Below are positions 25,714-34,888 of a stretch of 64,000 nucleotides of DNA, in pieces. Source of the DNA: an uncultured Persicobacter sp. (GTDB lineage Bacteria; Bacteroidota; Bacteroidia; Cytophagales; Cyclobacteriaceae); the NCBI GenBank assembly GCA_947498325.1, contig CANMKE010000001.1, forward strand, positions 372,001 to 436,000. Reading direction: 5' to 3'. Position 1 is the stretch's first letter. The number at the start of each line of letters is the position of its first letter. The notes under the pieces were generated by a model. It was not told where the DNA came from. It was given only the letters and a program-made list of their open reading frames with translations, and did not search any database. The position numbers were made by a program, and so were the translations under genes.

Positions 25714-26682
25714 ATGCGCATAGTCTATTTTCTTTTCTTGTTTTTCGCCTGTATCCATCATTCTTCTCGATGCTTGGCACAGGAACGACAAACGCATGAT
25801 TATCGTTCGTTTCAGACGATCTTTGATAATGATTTTTTCTTTTTTACAGACATGTATTACACCAATGGTGTGCGGTTTTCCTATATCGATCCCCTGTTCC
25901 GAAAAAGCCCATTGATGTATCCCTTAGGGCTCTTTGCAAAGCATAAGGAGCAAATGGTTACGGGTATTCAGTTCCGCCAGGATATGTACACGCCCAACAA
26001 CACCCACCTGCCCGACGACAAATCCTTCGATCGCCCTTATGCGAGTACTTTAACCTTGAGCCAGTTTGCGTATGTTTTTTTGCCAGAACAACAATGGCGG
26101 ATAAAAACAGAATTTGTTATGGGACTGGTGGGGCAGCACGCTTTGGGTGGGCTGACACAGGGTTTAGTGCATAAAATTACGCCATCGCATCCGCCCTTGG
26201 GCTGGGAGCAACAAATTAAGAATGATTTTCTGATCAATTATTTTGTGGAGGCAGACAAGGGCTTGGTAGTTTCTGACTATTTCGAGTGGATGGCCAGTGG
26301 AAAGCTTGCGGTAGGGTCATGGCAGGATCATGTCGGTTTGGGCTCCAAAATACGATTTGGTAAAATGAACAGCTGGTTCGAGCGGTTATCTCCTGAAACG
26401 GTGAAACGCCGATCGGTTGAAGTGTATAGCATGACGGGAGCAGAGGTGAAACTGATCGGTTATGATGCGACGATGCAGGGTGGGTTGGTGGTTAACTACG
26501 ATGAGAGCCCGCATACTTTTGATCGGGCAAAGGTGGAGCGTCTGGTGCAGGTTTATTTTACAGAATTGGGGCTGACGTATCGAAATCATCAGATTTTGGG
26601 TAGGCTGACCATGACAAGCCCTGAATTTCATGGGGGACAATGGCACCGATGGGGAAGGATAGAATACCGAGTGTGGTTTTAG
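25714..26682 (+). CDS. LpxR-like lipid A deacylase (DUF2219)
   Basis: Outer-membrane beta-barrel of about 322 residues with a signal peptide (residues 1-22, ending SRCLAQ). It carries the LpxR family signature near the mature N-terminus (FDNDFFFFTDMYYTNGVRFSY) and the expected barrel ending in Phe. Salmonella LpxR removes the 3'-acyloxyacyl chain of lipid A using Asn/Asp in this N-terminal segment; members in Bacteroidota are untested. I use the ATG at 25714 rather than the TTG at 25702. Its stop overlaps the convergent DUF2141 gene by 4 bases. Confidence 0.85.
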   Translation: MRIVYFLFLFFACIHHSSRCLAQERQTHDYRSFQTIFDNDFFFFTDMYYTNGVRFSYIDPLFRKSPLMYPLGLFAKHKEQMVTGIQFRQDMYTPNNTHLPDDKSFDRPYASTLTLSQFAYVFLPEQQWRIKTEFVMGLVGQHALGGLTQGLVHKITPSHPPLGWEQQIKNDFLINYFVEADKGLVVSDYFEWMASGKLAVGSWQDHVGLGSKIRFGKMNSWFERLSPETVKRRSVEVYSMTGAEVKLIGYDATMQGGLVVNYDESPHTFDRAKVERLVQVYFTELGLTYRNHQILGRLTMTSPEFHGGQWHRWGRIEYRVWF

Positions 26683-27101
26683 AGGTATTTCAGTTTAATA
26701 TTAACATTCTGCTGGTGTTGCTTAAACGTGATGGCAGCGGCATCGAAATTCGGTGGGCCAGCAAGAATGGGTTTATTATTTGAAAAACCAAAGCCTTCCT
26801 TGGGCAGCCCAAGCCAATTGAAATTCATGGCCAGGTCCTTATTTTCATCATGAAGAATCGCGATTGCGTATTGCCCAAAACTCAAATCATCAATCCGGAT
26901 TGTCGGAGAAGAGGCGTCGACAATGATTTTCTTCATCGCGAGCTGAATATCATCGGGGAAACCGTTACCATTATCATAAATTAATACGTTCAGCGTTCCT
27001 GTCTGATTCCGGAGGCCGGAAATATCAATGTTCAGTTGATTTTGCCCATGGGCAAGGTTAGCGAACAGGGTAATGCAAATCAATAAAAGAGTCAGGCGCA
27101 T
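26679..27101 (-). CDS. Secreted DUF2141 protein
   Basis: A 140-residue exported protein of the DUF2141 family. A signal peptide (residues 1-19, ending LAHGQ) is followed by a single beta-sandwich domain with GTLNVLIYDNGNGFPDD, YAIAILHDENKD and EGFGFSNN, the conserved family positions. Function unknown. Its start lies 44 bases inside the menE coding region, so it is expressed with menD-menE although no link to quinone synthesis is evident. Confidence 0.88.
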   Translation of the reverse strand: MRLTLLLICITLFANLAHGQNQLNIDISGLRNQTGTLNVLIYDNGNGFPDDIQLAMKKIIVDASSPTIRIDDLSFGQYAIAILHDENKDLAMNFNWLGLPKEGFGFSNNKPILAGPPNFDAAAITFKQHQQNVNIKLKYL

Positions 27102-28155
27102 TGTTGAGTTGGTTTTTTATCGCTGACCGATTCAATTTTCCTGAAGCTAATTCATCAAAAGAAGGAATCACGGCAACACACTTGGGGCGGTGATATTGGT
27201 CGGGCAGATAAGGTTGTAACTGATGGGTAATCAATTGCAACAACTCATTGTTGATTTTGGAGGTTTCAATGATCAGGCATATTTTCTCGCCCCATCGGTC
27301 ATCCTGTTGGCTTGTAATGATGAAGCGGTCAAGTATTTGATGATCGAAGAATAATTTTTCAATCGCCTGTTCTATGGTTTCCACCTGAACTTTAACCCCT
27401 CCAGTGTTGATGGTGAAATCGGCTCTTCCTTGCCAGATGAAAGTGCTTGGGGAAGTCAGATGCACCAAATCGTTGGTAATAATTTGCCCCTTTGCCGTGG
27501 GACTGTCTATCACCAGGCAACCCCTATGGTCAGTTTGCAGCTTGACATCGGGCAGGGCGTTAAATGTTGTTGAGGCATCTATCCCATTGATTTTTTGCAG
27601 GGCGATATGGCTCACCGTTTCGGTCATGCCGTAGGTGGCATATACCTGACACTGGAGCGACTGACAGGCCTGTTTCAGTCCATAAGACATCGGTGCACCG
27701 CCGATAATCACATTTTTACACTGGTTGATTTTTGCCTTGCTGACAGGGTTCTGCAGCGCTTCCTGCAATTGTGCAGGGACGAGCGCAACGAAGTCAAAGT
27801 CGGTGGTGGCTTGGAGTACGGGGTTAAGCTGAGCCCGTACCACCTCAAGGTTTAGGTTCAATTCCAAAGCCCTGACAATCATCATCCGTCCACCGATCAT
27901 TTCAGGATTCATGCCCAACAAAGCGGTTTCGCCGGCTTTCAATCCTAATGCCTGCGCTGTTAATGCGGCACTTTTTTGCATTTGCTGGCGGTGTACTTCA
28001 ATGATCTTGGGTTGCCCCGTTGAGCCAGAAGTCTGCAAGGAGAATTGTTGCTGACCACTTTGCCATGCGGCAATAAATCGACCTATTTTCTCTTCGAGTA
28101 CGGTGGTGGCAATGCTTTTTTTATCGATTTTTTGTCCTTCAATGATCAGTTGCAT
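27058..28155 (-). CDS. menE: o-Succinylbenzoate-CoA ligase
   Basis: Adenylate-forming enzyme that makes o-succinylbenzoyl-CoA in menaquinone synthesis. The phosphate loop is LQTSGSTGQPK; later motifs are YGMTETVSH and the hinge region WQGRADFTINTGGVKVQVE; the conserved lysine is in ASGKLNRSAI near the end. At 365 residues it is shorter than generic acyl-CoA ligases, as is normal for MenE of this phylum. The start overlaps the menD stop by 10 bases. Confidence 0.92.
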   Translation of the reverse strand: MQLIIEGQKIDKKSIATTVLEEKIGRFIAAWQSGQQQFSLQTSGSTGQPKIIEVHRQQMQKSAALTAQALGLKAGETALLGMNPEMIGGRMMIVRALELNLNLEVVRAQLNPVLQATTDFDFVALVPAQLQEALQNPVSKAKINQCKNVIIGGAPMSYGLKQACQSLQCQVYATYGMTETVSHIALQKINGIDASTTFNALPDVKLQTDHRGCLVIDSPTAKGQIITNDLVHLTSPSTFIWQGRADFTINTGGVKVQVETIEQAIEKLFFDHQILDRFIITSQQDDRWGEKICLIIETSKINNELLQLITHQLQPYLPDQYHRPKCVAVIPSFDELASGKLNRSAIKNQLNNAPDSFIDLHYPVR

Positions 28156-29852
28156 GGGCTTGTCTTGATGAGCGTTTTGAAGGCTGAAAAAGCTGCTTTA
28201 TTGATGGCTTTGTCCACTTTAATTTCCAGAATTTTCGGCCCGTTTCCAGCTTGATAAAAGTCTTCGAGGCTGTTTTTCAGGGTCGTCGCATCCTGCGCGC
28301 AGGCATATTCCATTTGATGGTCTGAGGCTAATTTTTGGGCATTCAACGGCTGATGGGTTTCAAAATAGTCCTCCAGTTCAGGCAATTGACTTGGCCCTTG
28401 AATCACGCCGAAAATTCCGCCACAATGGTTATTGATCACAATGACCCGCAAATTTTTTGGCAGGTAATTGTTCCAGAAGCCATTTCGGTCATAAAAAAAT
28501 GCGAGATCACCCGTTATCAGGGTGGTGATGTTCCCACTTTTGATCGCCGAGCCAATGGCTGTGGAGTTGGAGCCATCGATGCCGCTTGTCCCCCTGTTAC
28601 AGAAAACCTCCAAATCGCTGTCGGCAGGAATACCGACAAAATTTGCGTTGCGCACCGTCATGGAGTTGGCCAGGTGTAGGTCTGAGCCAGTAGGCAAAGC
28701 CTGAAGAATCTGATGCACAATGGCCAATTCATGAAAAGCAGTTTCCTTCGCAAAATGCTGCGAAAGAATGTTCCGCTGGTGCTGTTCATGTGTTGCCCAA
28801 GCTTCAAACCAGTTAATGTCAGCCGTAGTCCCAATGCCTGAGTTCATGTTGGAGAAAAAGGTCGTCGGGCTGATGTTGAATGTATCGGTAAGTTGCTGAA
28901 AGGTATCCGCAGGAATGCCTTCTTCCTGAATATGCCAATGTTTTTGAGCCTTGTGCTGGCGTAAAAAGATTTTCAGCGGTTTAGAAATCACCGACTTCCC
29001 AAAGGTGATGAGTAAGTCGGGCTGAAGATTGGCTTTATTGTCAGCTCCCATTAGAATGTTATCAATCAGTCCAATAGCATTTTCAAGGCTTTGAAAATTA
29101 CTGATGCCATCCGCAACAACGGGAATATGGTATTTCTTGGAGAACTCGTCAATGATGCGAATCAGGCTGTCATTCAGTGGGGCCTGTCCAACAACAATCA
29201 GCGGACGGTCAAAAGATTCAAATTGCTCCTTCACCAGCTGCCACTGATCTTGTGCGAGGTCTTTTTTCACGGCCCACTGCTTGATGGTTCTACTGTTTTC
29301 ATCAAACGTTACGGTTTCGGAAACAGTAGGGTAGAAGGGTTCACGAAAAGGAATATTGAGATGCACCGGGCCAGCAGGAGCCTGATGTGCCAGATTGATG
29401 GCATCATTGATGATCCGATTGATTTGCCATTGGGCGTCGGGGTGGGTATAATCGACGGGCAAGTCGTAAGATTTTTTGACATGATTGCCGAATACATTGG
29501 TTTGCCTGATGGTTTGTCCATCCAGTTGATCAATCCACTCCGGAGGCCTGTCGGCAGTCATGACAATCATGGGTATTTGCTGAAAATACCCTTCAGCAAC
29601 AGCAGGTGCATAGTTTAGCGCTGCACTTCCGCTGGTGCAAACCAATATACTTGCTTTTTGATTTTTCAGGCTCATCCCCAAAGCGGTAAAAGCAGCAGCA
29701 CGCTCATCAGGAATCGAAAGCGGGTTGAAATGTTCGTGTCGATTAAATGCGATTGTTAGAGGGGCACAGCGCGATCCTGGAGAGAGGATAACATCTTCGA
29801 GTTGTTGTTTCGCACAGACTTCAACAATATTATTGATAGCAGGAAGTAGCAT
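28146..29852 (-). CDS. menD: 2-Succinyl-5-enolpyruvyl-6-hydroxy-3-cyclohexene-1-carboxylate synthase
   Basis: Thiamine-diphosphate enzyme joining isochorismate with 2-oxoglutarate in menaquinone synthesis. Recognised by LSPGSRCAPLTIAF, the catalytic acid in IPDERAAAF, TSGSAALNYAPAVAEG, FCNRGTSGIDG and the cofactor motif ITGDLAFFYDRNGFWNN. Full length at 568 residues. First gene of the menD-menE-DUF2141 unit; it uses the product of the isochorismate synthase encoded 25 kb to the left. Confidence 0.95.
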   Translation of the reverse strand: MLLPAINNIVEVCAKQQLEDVILSPGSRCAPLTIAFNRHEHFNPLSIPDERAAAFTALGMSLKNQKASILVCTSGSAALNYAPAVAEGYFQQIPMIVMTADRPPEWIDQLDGQTIRQTNVFGNHVKKSYDLPVDYTHPDAQWQINRIINDAINLAHQAPAGPVHLNIPFREPFYPTVSETVTFDENSRTIKQWAVKKDLAQDQWQLVKEQFESFDRPLIVVGQAPLNDSLIRIIDEFSKKYHIPVVADGISNFQSLENAIGLIDNILMGADNKANLQPDLLITFGKSVISKPLKIFLRQHKAQKHWHIQEEGIPADTFQQLTDTFNISPTTFFSNMNSGIGTTADINWFEAWATHEQHQRNILSQHFAKETAFHELAIVHQILQALPTGSDLHLANSMTVRNANFVGIPADSDLEVFCNRGTSGIDGSNSTAIGSAIKSGNITTLITGDLAFFYDRNGFWNNYLPKNLRVIVINNHCGGIFGVIQGPSQLPELEDYFETHQPLNAQKLASDHQMEYACAQDATTLKNSLEDFYQAGNGPKILEIKVDKAINKAAFSAFKTLIKTSPCN

Positions 29853-30009
29853 ACTTTTGATTTTTGTTGATTGTTGCCTTTGGGGCCGATTGACCGCAAT
29901 TTAGGAATTAATATTCATTGCCAAAATGAAAGTTCCATCAGAAATCGTAGGGTGTTTCAGCCATAAATGCGCCGAATAGTGTTTAGGGAGAGTTCCTGAT
30001 TTTTTGGAC

Positions 30010-30036
30010 AAAAAAAAGTCGCTCAAAAAGCGACTT
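30010..30036 (-). terminator. Terminator of the tRNA operon
   Basis: On the minus strand an 8-bp stem (30036-30029 with 30023-30016) closes a 5-base loop and runs into seven T. It lies 11 bases past the second tRNA. Confidence 0.75.
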
Positions 30037-30046
30037 GAAAAACTTG

Positions 30047-30120
30047 TGGGCCCAGCTGGGCTCGAACCAGCGACCTCCTGATTATGAGTCAGAAGCTCTA
30101 ACCAACTGAGCTATAGGCCC
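30047..30120 (-). tRNA. tRNA with CAU anticodon (Ile2 or elongator Met), copy 2
   Basis: A 74-nt cloverleaf: acceptor GGGCCTA pairs with TGGGCCC, D stem GCTC/GAGC, anticodon loop CTCATAA, T stem GCTGG/CCAGC with TTCGAGC, discriminator A73; CCA is not encoded. The acceptor has C4-G69 and C5-G68, which in E. coli mark the lysidine-modified Ile2 tRNA, so Ile (AUA) is possible; an elongator Met tRNA cannot be excluded. The sequence is identical to the copy 47 bases upstream. Confidence 0.93.
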
Positions 30121-30167
30121 TGAATGTATAAACATTCTATAAATTTTTAATATCATAAATGATGTGG

Positions 30168-30241
30168 TGGGCCCAGCTGGGCTCGAACCAGCGACCTCCT
30201 GATTATGAGTCAGAAGCTCTAACCAACTGAGCTATAGGCCC
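30168..30241 (-). tRNA. tRNA with CAU anticodon (Ile2 or elongator Met), copy 1
   Basis: Identical in sequence to the second copy and transcribed first. Both copies share a promoter upstream and a single terminator downstream, so they form a two-gene tRNA operon. Confidence 0.93.
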
Positions 30242-30273
30242 TGCTCAACGGCTGTTATCACCGTTTTGCTGTG

Positions 30274-30305
30274 CAATATTAGGGCTAATTTTACAGTCTG
30301 CCAAA
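30274..30305 (-). promoter_or_regulatory. Probable promoter of the tRNA operon
   Basis: On the minus strand TTTG (30305-30302), a 20-base spacer and TAATATTG (30281-30274), one mismatch from TAnnTTTG. Transcription would begin about 26 bases before the first tRNA. Confidence 0.5.
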
Positions 30306-30332
30306 CGGCTTTATGATATTTTTTCATAAAAT

Positions 30333-31649
30333 TTATGCAATCAGGGCTAATTTACTGAGGGTCTTTGTATTAATTTTTGCGCCTAAATCATGTAACAAGT
30401 TATAAAGGCCGAAATAGGTCCTGTTAATGTACAAACCATGTCTTGAGCCTCTGGCGGTTCTTGATTTGCGCAATTCCTTCATGGTTTTAATTTTTTCTCC
30501 TAACTCATAAATTTGCATAAAATAGGATTCATCGGCAAAATCAAACTCATCATAATGGAATGGTCGTCCGAGCAGGTCAATCATTTCTTCGAAAATTTTG
30601 CTGAAGAAAAGTTTTTCCTCTTCGGTATCGTCATGAAGCAAGAACTCCAGCTCATACAACAGCTCTTCATAGCGTTTGCTGTCTTTGGTGAGATCCTTGG
30701 CTAATAAACTGAAATAGGCATGATAGAATTTCGGTGGAATGACTTTCACACAGCCAAAATCAATGACGCCAAGGGTACCATCCATCTGCAATAAGAAATT
30801 ACCTGGATGCGGATCGGCATGTACCTGCTGCATGGAATGGATTTGATAATCATAGAAATCCCATAATGCCTGGCCTATCTTATTTCTGACTTCCTGCGAA
30901 GGTTGCTTCTGCAAAAATTCTTTCAGGTGGTCGCCAGGCATCCAGTCCATCGTCAGGACGCGCTCACAGGAAAACTGTGGGTGATAGGTTGGGAAGTGTG
31001 TATTTTCGATATGTGCACAAGCAGAGGTAATCTCCTGGGACCGTTTCAGTTCAAGCACGTAATCGGTTTCCTCCAATAATTTTTCCTCGACCTCGCTCAT
31101 ATACTGACTGATTTCAGCATCACTCATATTAAGTAATTTTGCCGCAAGTGGGCGGGCAATTTTCAAATCCGACGTGACGGAATCGGCCACTCCAGGATAC
31201 TGAATTTTCACGGCAAGGCGTTTTTCATTCAGGAAGGCTTCATGAACCTGCCCAATAGAGGCCGCATTTATCGCCGACTGGCTGAAACTGTCGAATAATT
31301 GTGAAGGGGTCTTTTTGAAGAATTTTCTGAATGTTTTCACCACCAGAGGATAAGACAACGGTGGGGCGCTATACTGCGCCATGGCAAATTGGTTCTGGTA
31401 GGCAGTAGGCAAAAGATTTTTGTCCATGGCCATCATCTGTGCCACCTTCAGGGCACTGCCTTTCAGCTCGCTCAGGGAACCATAAATCACTTTGGCATTG
31501 TCTTCATTCAGTTCGGAACGGTCAGCATCATTACCTATCACACGCTTGGCATAATGCTTAATATAGTTTCCTCCGACCTTCACTCCCGCTTTCATAAACT
31601 TTGAAGCACGTTCTACCTTTGTGGTTGGGATTTTTGACTGTTCTTTCAT
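30333..31649 (-). CDS. ABC1/UbiB/ADCK atypical protein kinase-like protein
   Basis: A 438-residue member of the ABC1 family, whose members support quinone or lipid metabolism. The A-rich nucleotide loop is in NAASIGQVHEA, the ATP-lysine in RLAVKIQYPGV, and the catalytic/Mg motifs in VHADPHPGNFLL and LGVIDFGCV. The family KxGQ motif reads KVAQ here (ALKVAQMMAMD), a Gly-to-Ala change. No C-terminal membrane helices are evident, unlike UbiB. The stop codon of the TetR-like gene overlaps its start (TAATG), so the two are translationally coupled. Confidence 0.87.
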   Translation of the reverse strand: MKEQSKIPTTKVERASKFMKAGVKVGGNYIKHYAKRVIGNDADRSELNEDNAKVIYGSLSELKGSALKVAQMMAMDKNLLPTAYQNQFAMAQYSAPPLSYPLVVKTFRKFFKKTPSQLFDSFSQSAINAASIGQVHEAFLNEKRLAVKIQYPGVADSVTSDLKIARPLAAKLLNMSDAEISQYMSEVEEKLLEETDYVLELKRSQEITSACAHIENTHFPTYHPQFSCERVLTMDWMPGDHLKEFLQKQPSQEVRNKIGQALWDFYDYQIHSMQQVHADPHPGNFLLQMDGTLGVIDFGCVKVIPPKFYHAYFSLLAKDLTKDSKRYEELLYELEFLLHDDTEEEKLFFSKIFEEMIDLLGRPFHYDEFDFADESYFMQIYELGEKIKTMKELRKSRTARGSRHGLYINRTYFGLYNLLHDLGAKINTKTLSKLALIA

Positions 31650-32311
31650 TATTGGTAACGCATTTTATCTCTGTTGTGAAAAAGAAATTTTCCGAAATCA
31701 AGGATGCTGTCCAAAGCGGAAGCGCCCATGAGTTCAAAGCTAAGATTGACGGCCTTTTCAATGGCGGCGTCTGTGGCTTCAAACTGTTCGCTGTCGTCCT
31801 TGGTCCAAAAGTCAATGATAAAAACACATTGCGCCCACAAAGCCTCCTTGTATTTGGCTTCGAGTTTCGATCGGCTTTTAATTTCTCCTGTTTCTATACC
31901 CTCCTGAACTAGATCCTGCACAAACAGCAGGTAAGGTTCCTTGAAAGCTTTTACCTGACTCTTTTTAATGAACTCCTTTGGCGATCGGGGGAAGTCCTGC
32001 ACCACGAAACTTCTTTTCGATTTGAGCATTTCCCCGAGGGTATAATAGAAAGCGAGCAACTTTTCCCGCACGGAATAACTGCTGTAAACATCATCTTCCA
32101 TAATACCTTTTTTGGTCTCTGAAAATAGGCTTCTCCATATATCAGCCCTGATCTGCGCAAAGGAATTATAATGCTCATAATACGCTTCTTCCTTTATTTT
32201 CAGTTCTTTGCAAAAATGATAGACGGTCTTGGGATCATGACCTTTAGTCAGGTAATAATCAAGATACTCATGCTTGATTTTTTCTTTGAGGTCCACGGTT
32301 TTTTTCGCCAT
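31649..32311 (-). CDS. TetR-like regulator
   Basis: A 220-residue all-helical protein. The N-terminal 50 residues resemble a TetR DNA-binding domain (IKHEYLDYYLTKGHDPKTVYHFCKELKIKEEAYYEHYNSF), though the recognition helix is atypical. The C-terminal helices fit the ligand-binding domain of the family. Position upstream of, and overlapping, the ABC1 kinase gene suggests they share a role; related pairs in Bacteroidota are common. The inducer is unknown. Confidence 0.72.
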   Translation of the reverse strand: MAKKTVDLKEKIKHEYLDYYLTKGHDPKTVYHFCKELKIKEEAYYEHYNSFAQIRADIWRSLFSETKKGIMEDDVYSSYSVREKLLAFYYTLGEMLKSKRSFVVQDFPRSPKEFIKKSQVKAFKEPYLLFVQDLVQEGIETGEIKSRSKLEAKYKEALWAQCVFIIDFWTKDDSEQFEATDAAIEKAVNLSFELMGASALDSILDFGKFLFHNRDKMRYQ

Positions 32312-32373
32312 AATAAAATAATGTTTTAGCCTTAGAGTTCAAGACTTCCTGTCGAAGGTCTTGGTTGTGTTGG

Positions 32374-33696
32374 TCAGGGGGTATTTTTGCTCAACTTGAG
32401 TCTTCTTCCATATTTGAAAAGGTATGCCTTGAAATGCGCCATTTTTATGATCTTCAGCCTGATCAGCTGATATAATCCATAGCTCATACCGATAAAAAGG
32501 GTATTGATCGTTACCAAAGCCACAAGGCTCAGGTTTGTAGAATATTGCAGTACCAGGTAATCGCCAGCAATATTCACCAATGCCATGACGACCACCTTCC
32601 TCAGGTTAATTTGCGGGAGACCGATGGCATCGAGGGTAACTCCTGCAAAACGGTCAGCAGGCAAAAATACCGACGCCACAAGGAAAATCCTGAAGATGGA
32701 ATGGGTGCCTGTATATTGTTCCCCACCGATAAGAGTAACCAATTGCGGCGCAAAGATGAAAGCGGCTGATAACAGGGGCAGGTAGATTAAACTTGCAAAT
32801 GAGGTATATTGGGCAAACAGTTCGCTGATTCTTGTTTTCTGATTTTGATTGGCTGCCGCAGAGATCTTAGGCAAGGCCGTTTGGGCCAGTGCTCGCAAGG
32901 GAATTTCGAGCATTTCAGTAAGCCTGAGCGGAATATTGTACAGCGCAGTGGCCGCAGGGCCGAGGAATAGATTGATCAGATAGGTGTCGGCACTTTTCAG
33001 CAGGTTAGAGCCGATGAGGGTGCCGATGCTGTATTTTCCGAAATGAAGCAGTTTCATGATCCACGCTTTACTGGCGGCAGGAATAGCGCTGACATTACTC
33101 CAACCTAACAGCAGTGCCAAACCACTGGCCATGCTGATGGCCGCAATGTGTCCCCATACCAGCTGCTGAAGGGATAAAGGGTAAAATAAATTAAAGATCA
33201 GGATCGACGCCCAGGAGGTAGTGTGGGTAACCGTTAAGGCAAAAATAGCCATGAAGCGTTTTGCGGCCTGTAATTTGAAAGTAGCATAATGATAGGGAAG
33301 GACCAATAAGGCATAGGCAGGATAATACACGAAAAACAGCCTGAAGCCTTCACTCAGTGGAATCAGTGGCTGAAGAAAATGAAAAAGAAGCGCAAGCAGG
33401 CCAATCAGCAGGCAGAAAACCAGGGCGATCAGCCAGCTGCTGCCCTCAACAATGCGCTGCTCAACTTCCGCCAATCCGCTGGTGAATTTAATAAAAGCGG
33501 TTCTGAGCAAGCCAAAACGGAGCATCTCCATGAAGTTTACGGTGGTCAGGTAAATTACCCATATACCGAAATTTTCTGTGCTCAGAGCCCGGGCAAGCAG
33601 CGTGAAGTTCAGCAGACGCATGCTCGCCAGAAGGCCGTTGGTTAAAAGGGCACCAAAATTACTTGAATTTTGCAGTTTCAATATTTTTTTTCTCAT
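32374..33696 (-). CDS. Polysaccharide flippase (Wzx/MATE-like)
   Basis: A 440-residue inner-membrane protein with about 12-14 hydrophobic spans, of the oligosaccharide flippase superfamily. The N-terminus (FGALLTNGLLASMRLLNFTLLARALSTENFGIW) matches the Wzx-type first helix and the ALSTEEFG-like turn. It would move lipid-linked repeat units across the membrane. Last gene of the exopolysaccharide operon; its start overlaps the glycosyltransferase stop by 38 bases. Confidence 0.87.
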   Translation of the reverse strand: MRKKILKLQNSSNFGALLTNGLLASMRLLNFTLLARALSTENFGIWVIYLTTVNFMEMLRFGLLRTAFIKFTSGLAEVEQRIVEGSSWLIALVFCLLIGLLALLFHFLQPLIPLSEGFRLFFVYYPAYALLVLPYHYATFKLQAAKRFMAIFALTVTHTTSWASILIFNLFYPLSLQQLVWGHIAAISMASGLALLLGWSNVSAIPAASKAWIMKLLHFGKYSIGTLIGSNLLKSADTYLINLFLGPAATALYNIPLRLTEMLEIPLRALAQTALPKISAAANQNQKTRISELFAQYTSFASLIYLPLLSAAFIFAPQLVTLIGGEQYTGTHSIFRIFLVASVFLPADRFAGVTLDAIGLPQINLRKVVVMALVNIAGDYLVLQYSTNLSLVALVTINTLFIGMSYGLYQLIRLKIIKMAHFKAYLFKYGRRLKLSKNTP

Positions 33697-34888
33697 TGAT
33701 AATCCCTTGGTTATTTTGTGTGATTTCCGCTACTGCTTTCAAAAAGGCTTCTCCACGACTGCTCCAGCTGTTGTGGCTGGCAAAGGACGCATTTTTCAGC
33801 ACCTGTTCGTCATTCAGTTGCTTCCGTGCTTGTCGGAGGCTGCTGAGGAAACTTTCGTGGCTATTGCCAAAATAGACCGTGGATTCAAAATCCGACAAGT
33901 CCCCAAAGGGTGTAGTGACGACATTGAGACCTGCGGCCAGATATTCATTGATTTTTAGCGGATAAATATTTTTGGTAAACGCATTGCGCACAAAAGGAAT
34001 AAGGCCGATGTGGTGTTTGGTGATTTGTACGGGAATTTCGGCAGCAGGAAAATTTCCCTTGTAATTGATGTTTTGATGCTGCTGTACCAATTGGTGGAAA
34101 GCGTCACTTTTTACAGGGCCAAAAAAATCAAATTGCCACTTGGGTAATTGTGCTGCAAGGTAATTTAACAGGGGATAGTCAAGGCGGTCATCCATTGCCC
34201 CGATATATAGCGCACGGTCCTGTTCCCCCCTTTTTGAAATCGGAATGTTTGCCTGGTTGAAAAGGGAGAAATCGACCCCATTTTTCACCAAAAAAGAGGG
34301 TTTTCCTGGCGTAGATTTACTTTTCTGTAATGGGGCGGAGCTAAAAATATGCCCCTGGGTCTGGGTCAGGAAAAGCGTTTCGAGGTACCCGCCATGCTTG
34401 CCCGACCACTGCGTTTGGTTGATCTCATCATAGCAGTAGTAAATTTGCGGATATTTTTCCCGAAAGCCGTCAGGGTAATACGCTCCAACAAATGGATTGA
34501 AGGCATTGACAATCGCCAGTGGCTTTAGCTGTTTGGCGGCTAAATGTTTGGTGAGGCGACCAATCAGTCTTTTGGCATTCCACTGGGAACTCCAGTTAAA
34601 AAGGAAGCCCTTACTCAAAAATTGATTCGGAAGAAAAGCGGGAGGGTAGAGGACGGTAACCTTGCCATCTTGCTGCGTGCTGGGTGCCCAGCCGAGAATA
34701 GCTTTCCACGGGATACGGTGCTGTCCTTTCATTCCTGAAAAAACATCCTTAAAAGTGAAGGGATAATTGACATAGACCACAGGAATATGTTTGCTGATCA
34801 CCTTCATCAGTTCTACCGTCGATTTGGTGTAATTGTCCTCCCAGGTAGGGAAGCCAATACATACGATTACTTCTTGCTCTTTACCCAA
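33659..34888 (-). CDS. Glycosyltransferase (GT-B, group 4-like)
   Basis: A 409-residue cytoplasmic glycosyltransferase. The C-terminal Rossmann half has YIGAMDDRLDYPLLNYLAAQLP, FDFFGPV and the donor-binding pattern GLIPFVRNAFTKNIYPLKINEYLAAGLNVV, with the glutamate in KINEYLAAG fitting GT4 enzymes. The sugar is unknown. The first plausible start is a TTG at 34888, overlapping the preceding gene by 22 bases; no in-frame ATG keeps the N-terminal strand (VIVCIGFPTW). Confidence 0.87.
   Translation of the reverse strand: MGKEQEVIVCIGFPTWEDNYTKSTVELMKVISKHIPVVYVNYPFTFKDVFSGMKGQHRIPWKAILGWAPSTQQDGKVTVLYPPAFLPNQFLSKGFLFNWSSQWNAKRLIGRLTKHLAAKQLKPLAIVNAFNPFVGAYYPDGFREKYPQIYYCYDEINQTQWSGKHGGYLETLFLTQTQGHIFSSAPLQKSKSTPGKPSFLVKNGVDFSLFNQANIPISKRGEQDRALYIGAMDDRLDYPLLNYLAAQLPKWQFDFFGPVKSDAFHQLVQQHQNINYKGNFPAAEIPVQITKHHIGLIPFVRNAFTKNIYPLKINEYLAAGLNVVTTPFGDLSDFESTVYFGNSHESFLSSLRQARKQLNDEQVLKNASFASHNSWSSRGEAFLKAVAEITQNNQGIINEKKNIETAKFK

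Noticed and set aside
29091-29618. A 175-codon open frame on the plus strand
   Set aside because: Shadow of menD.
32341-32362. An inverted repeat just downstream of the flippase gene
   Set aside because: Imperfect, and the sequence after it is not T-rich; too weak to list as a terminator.
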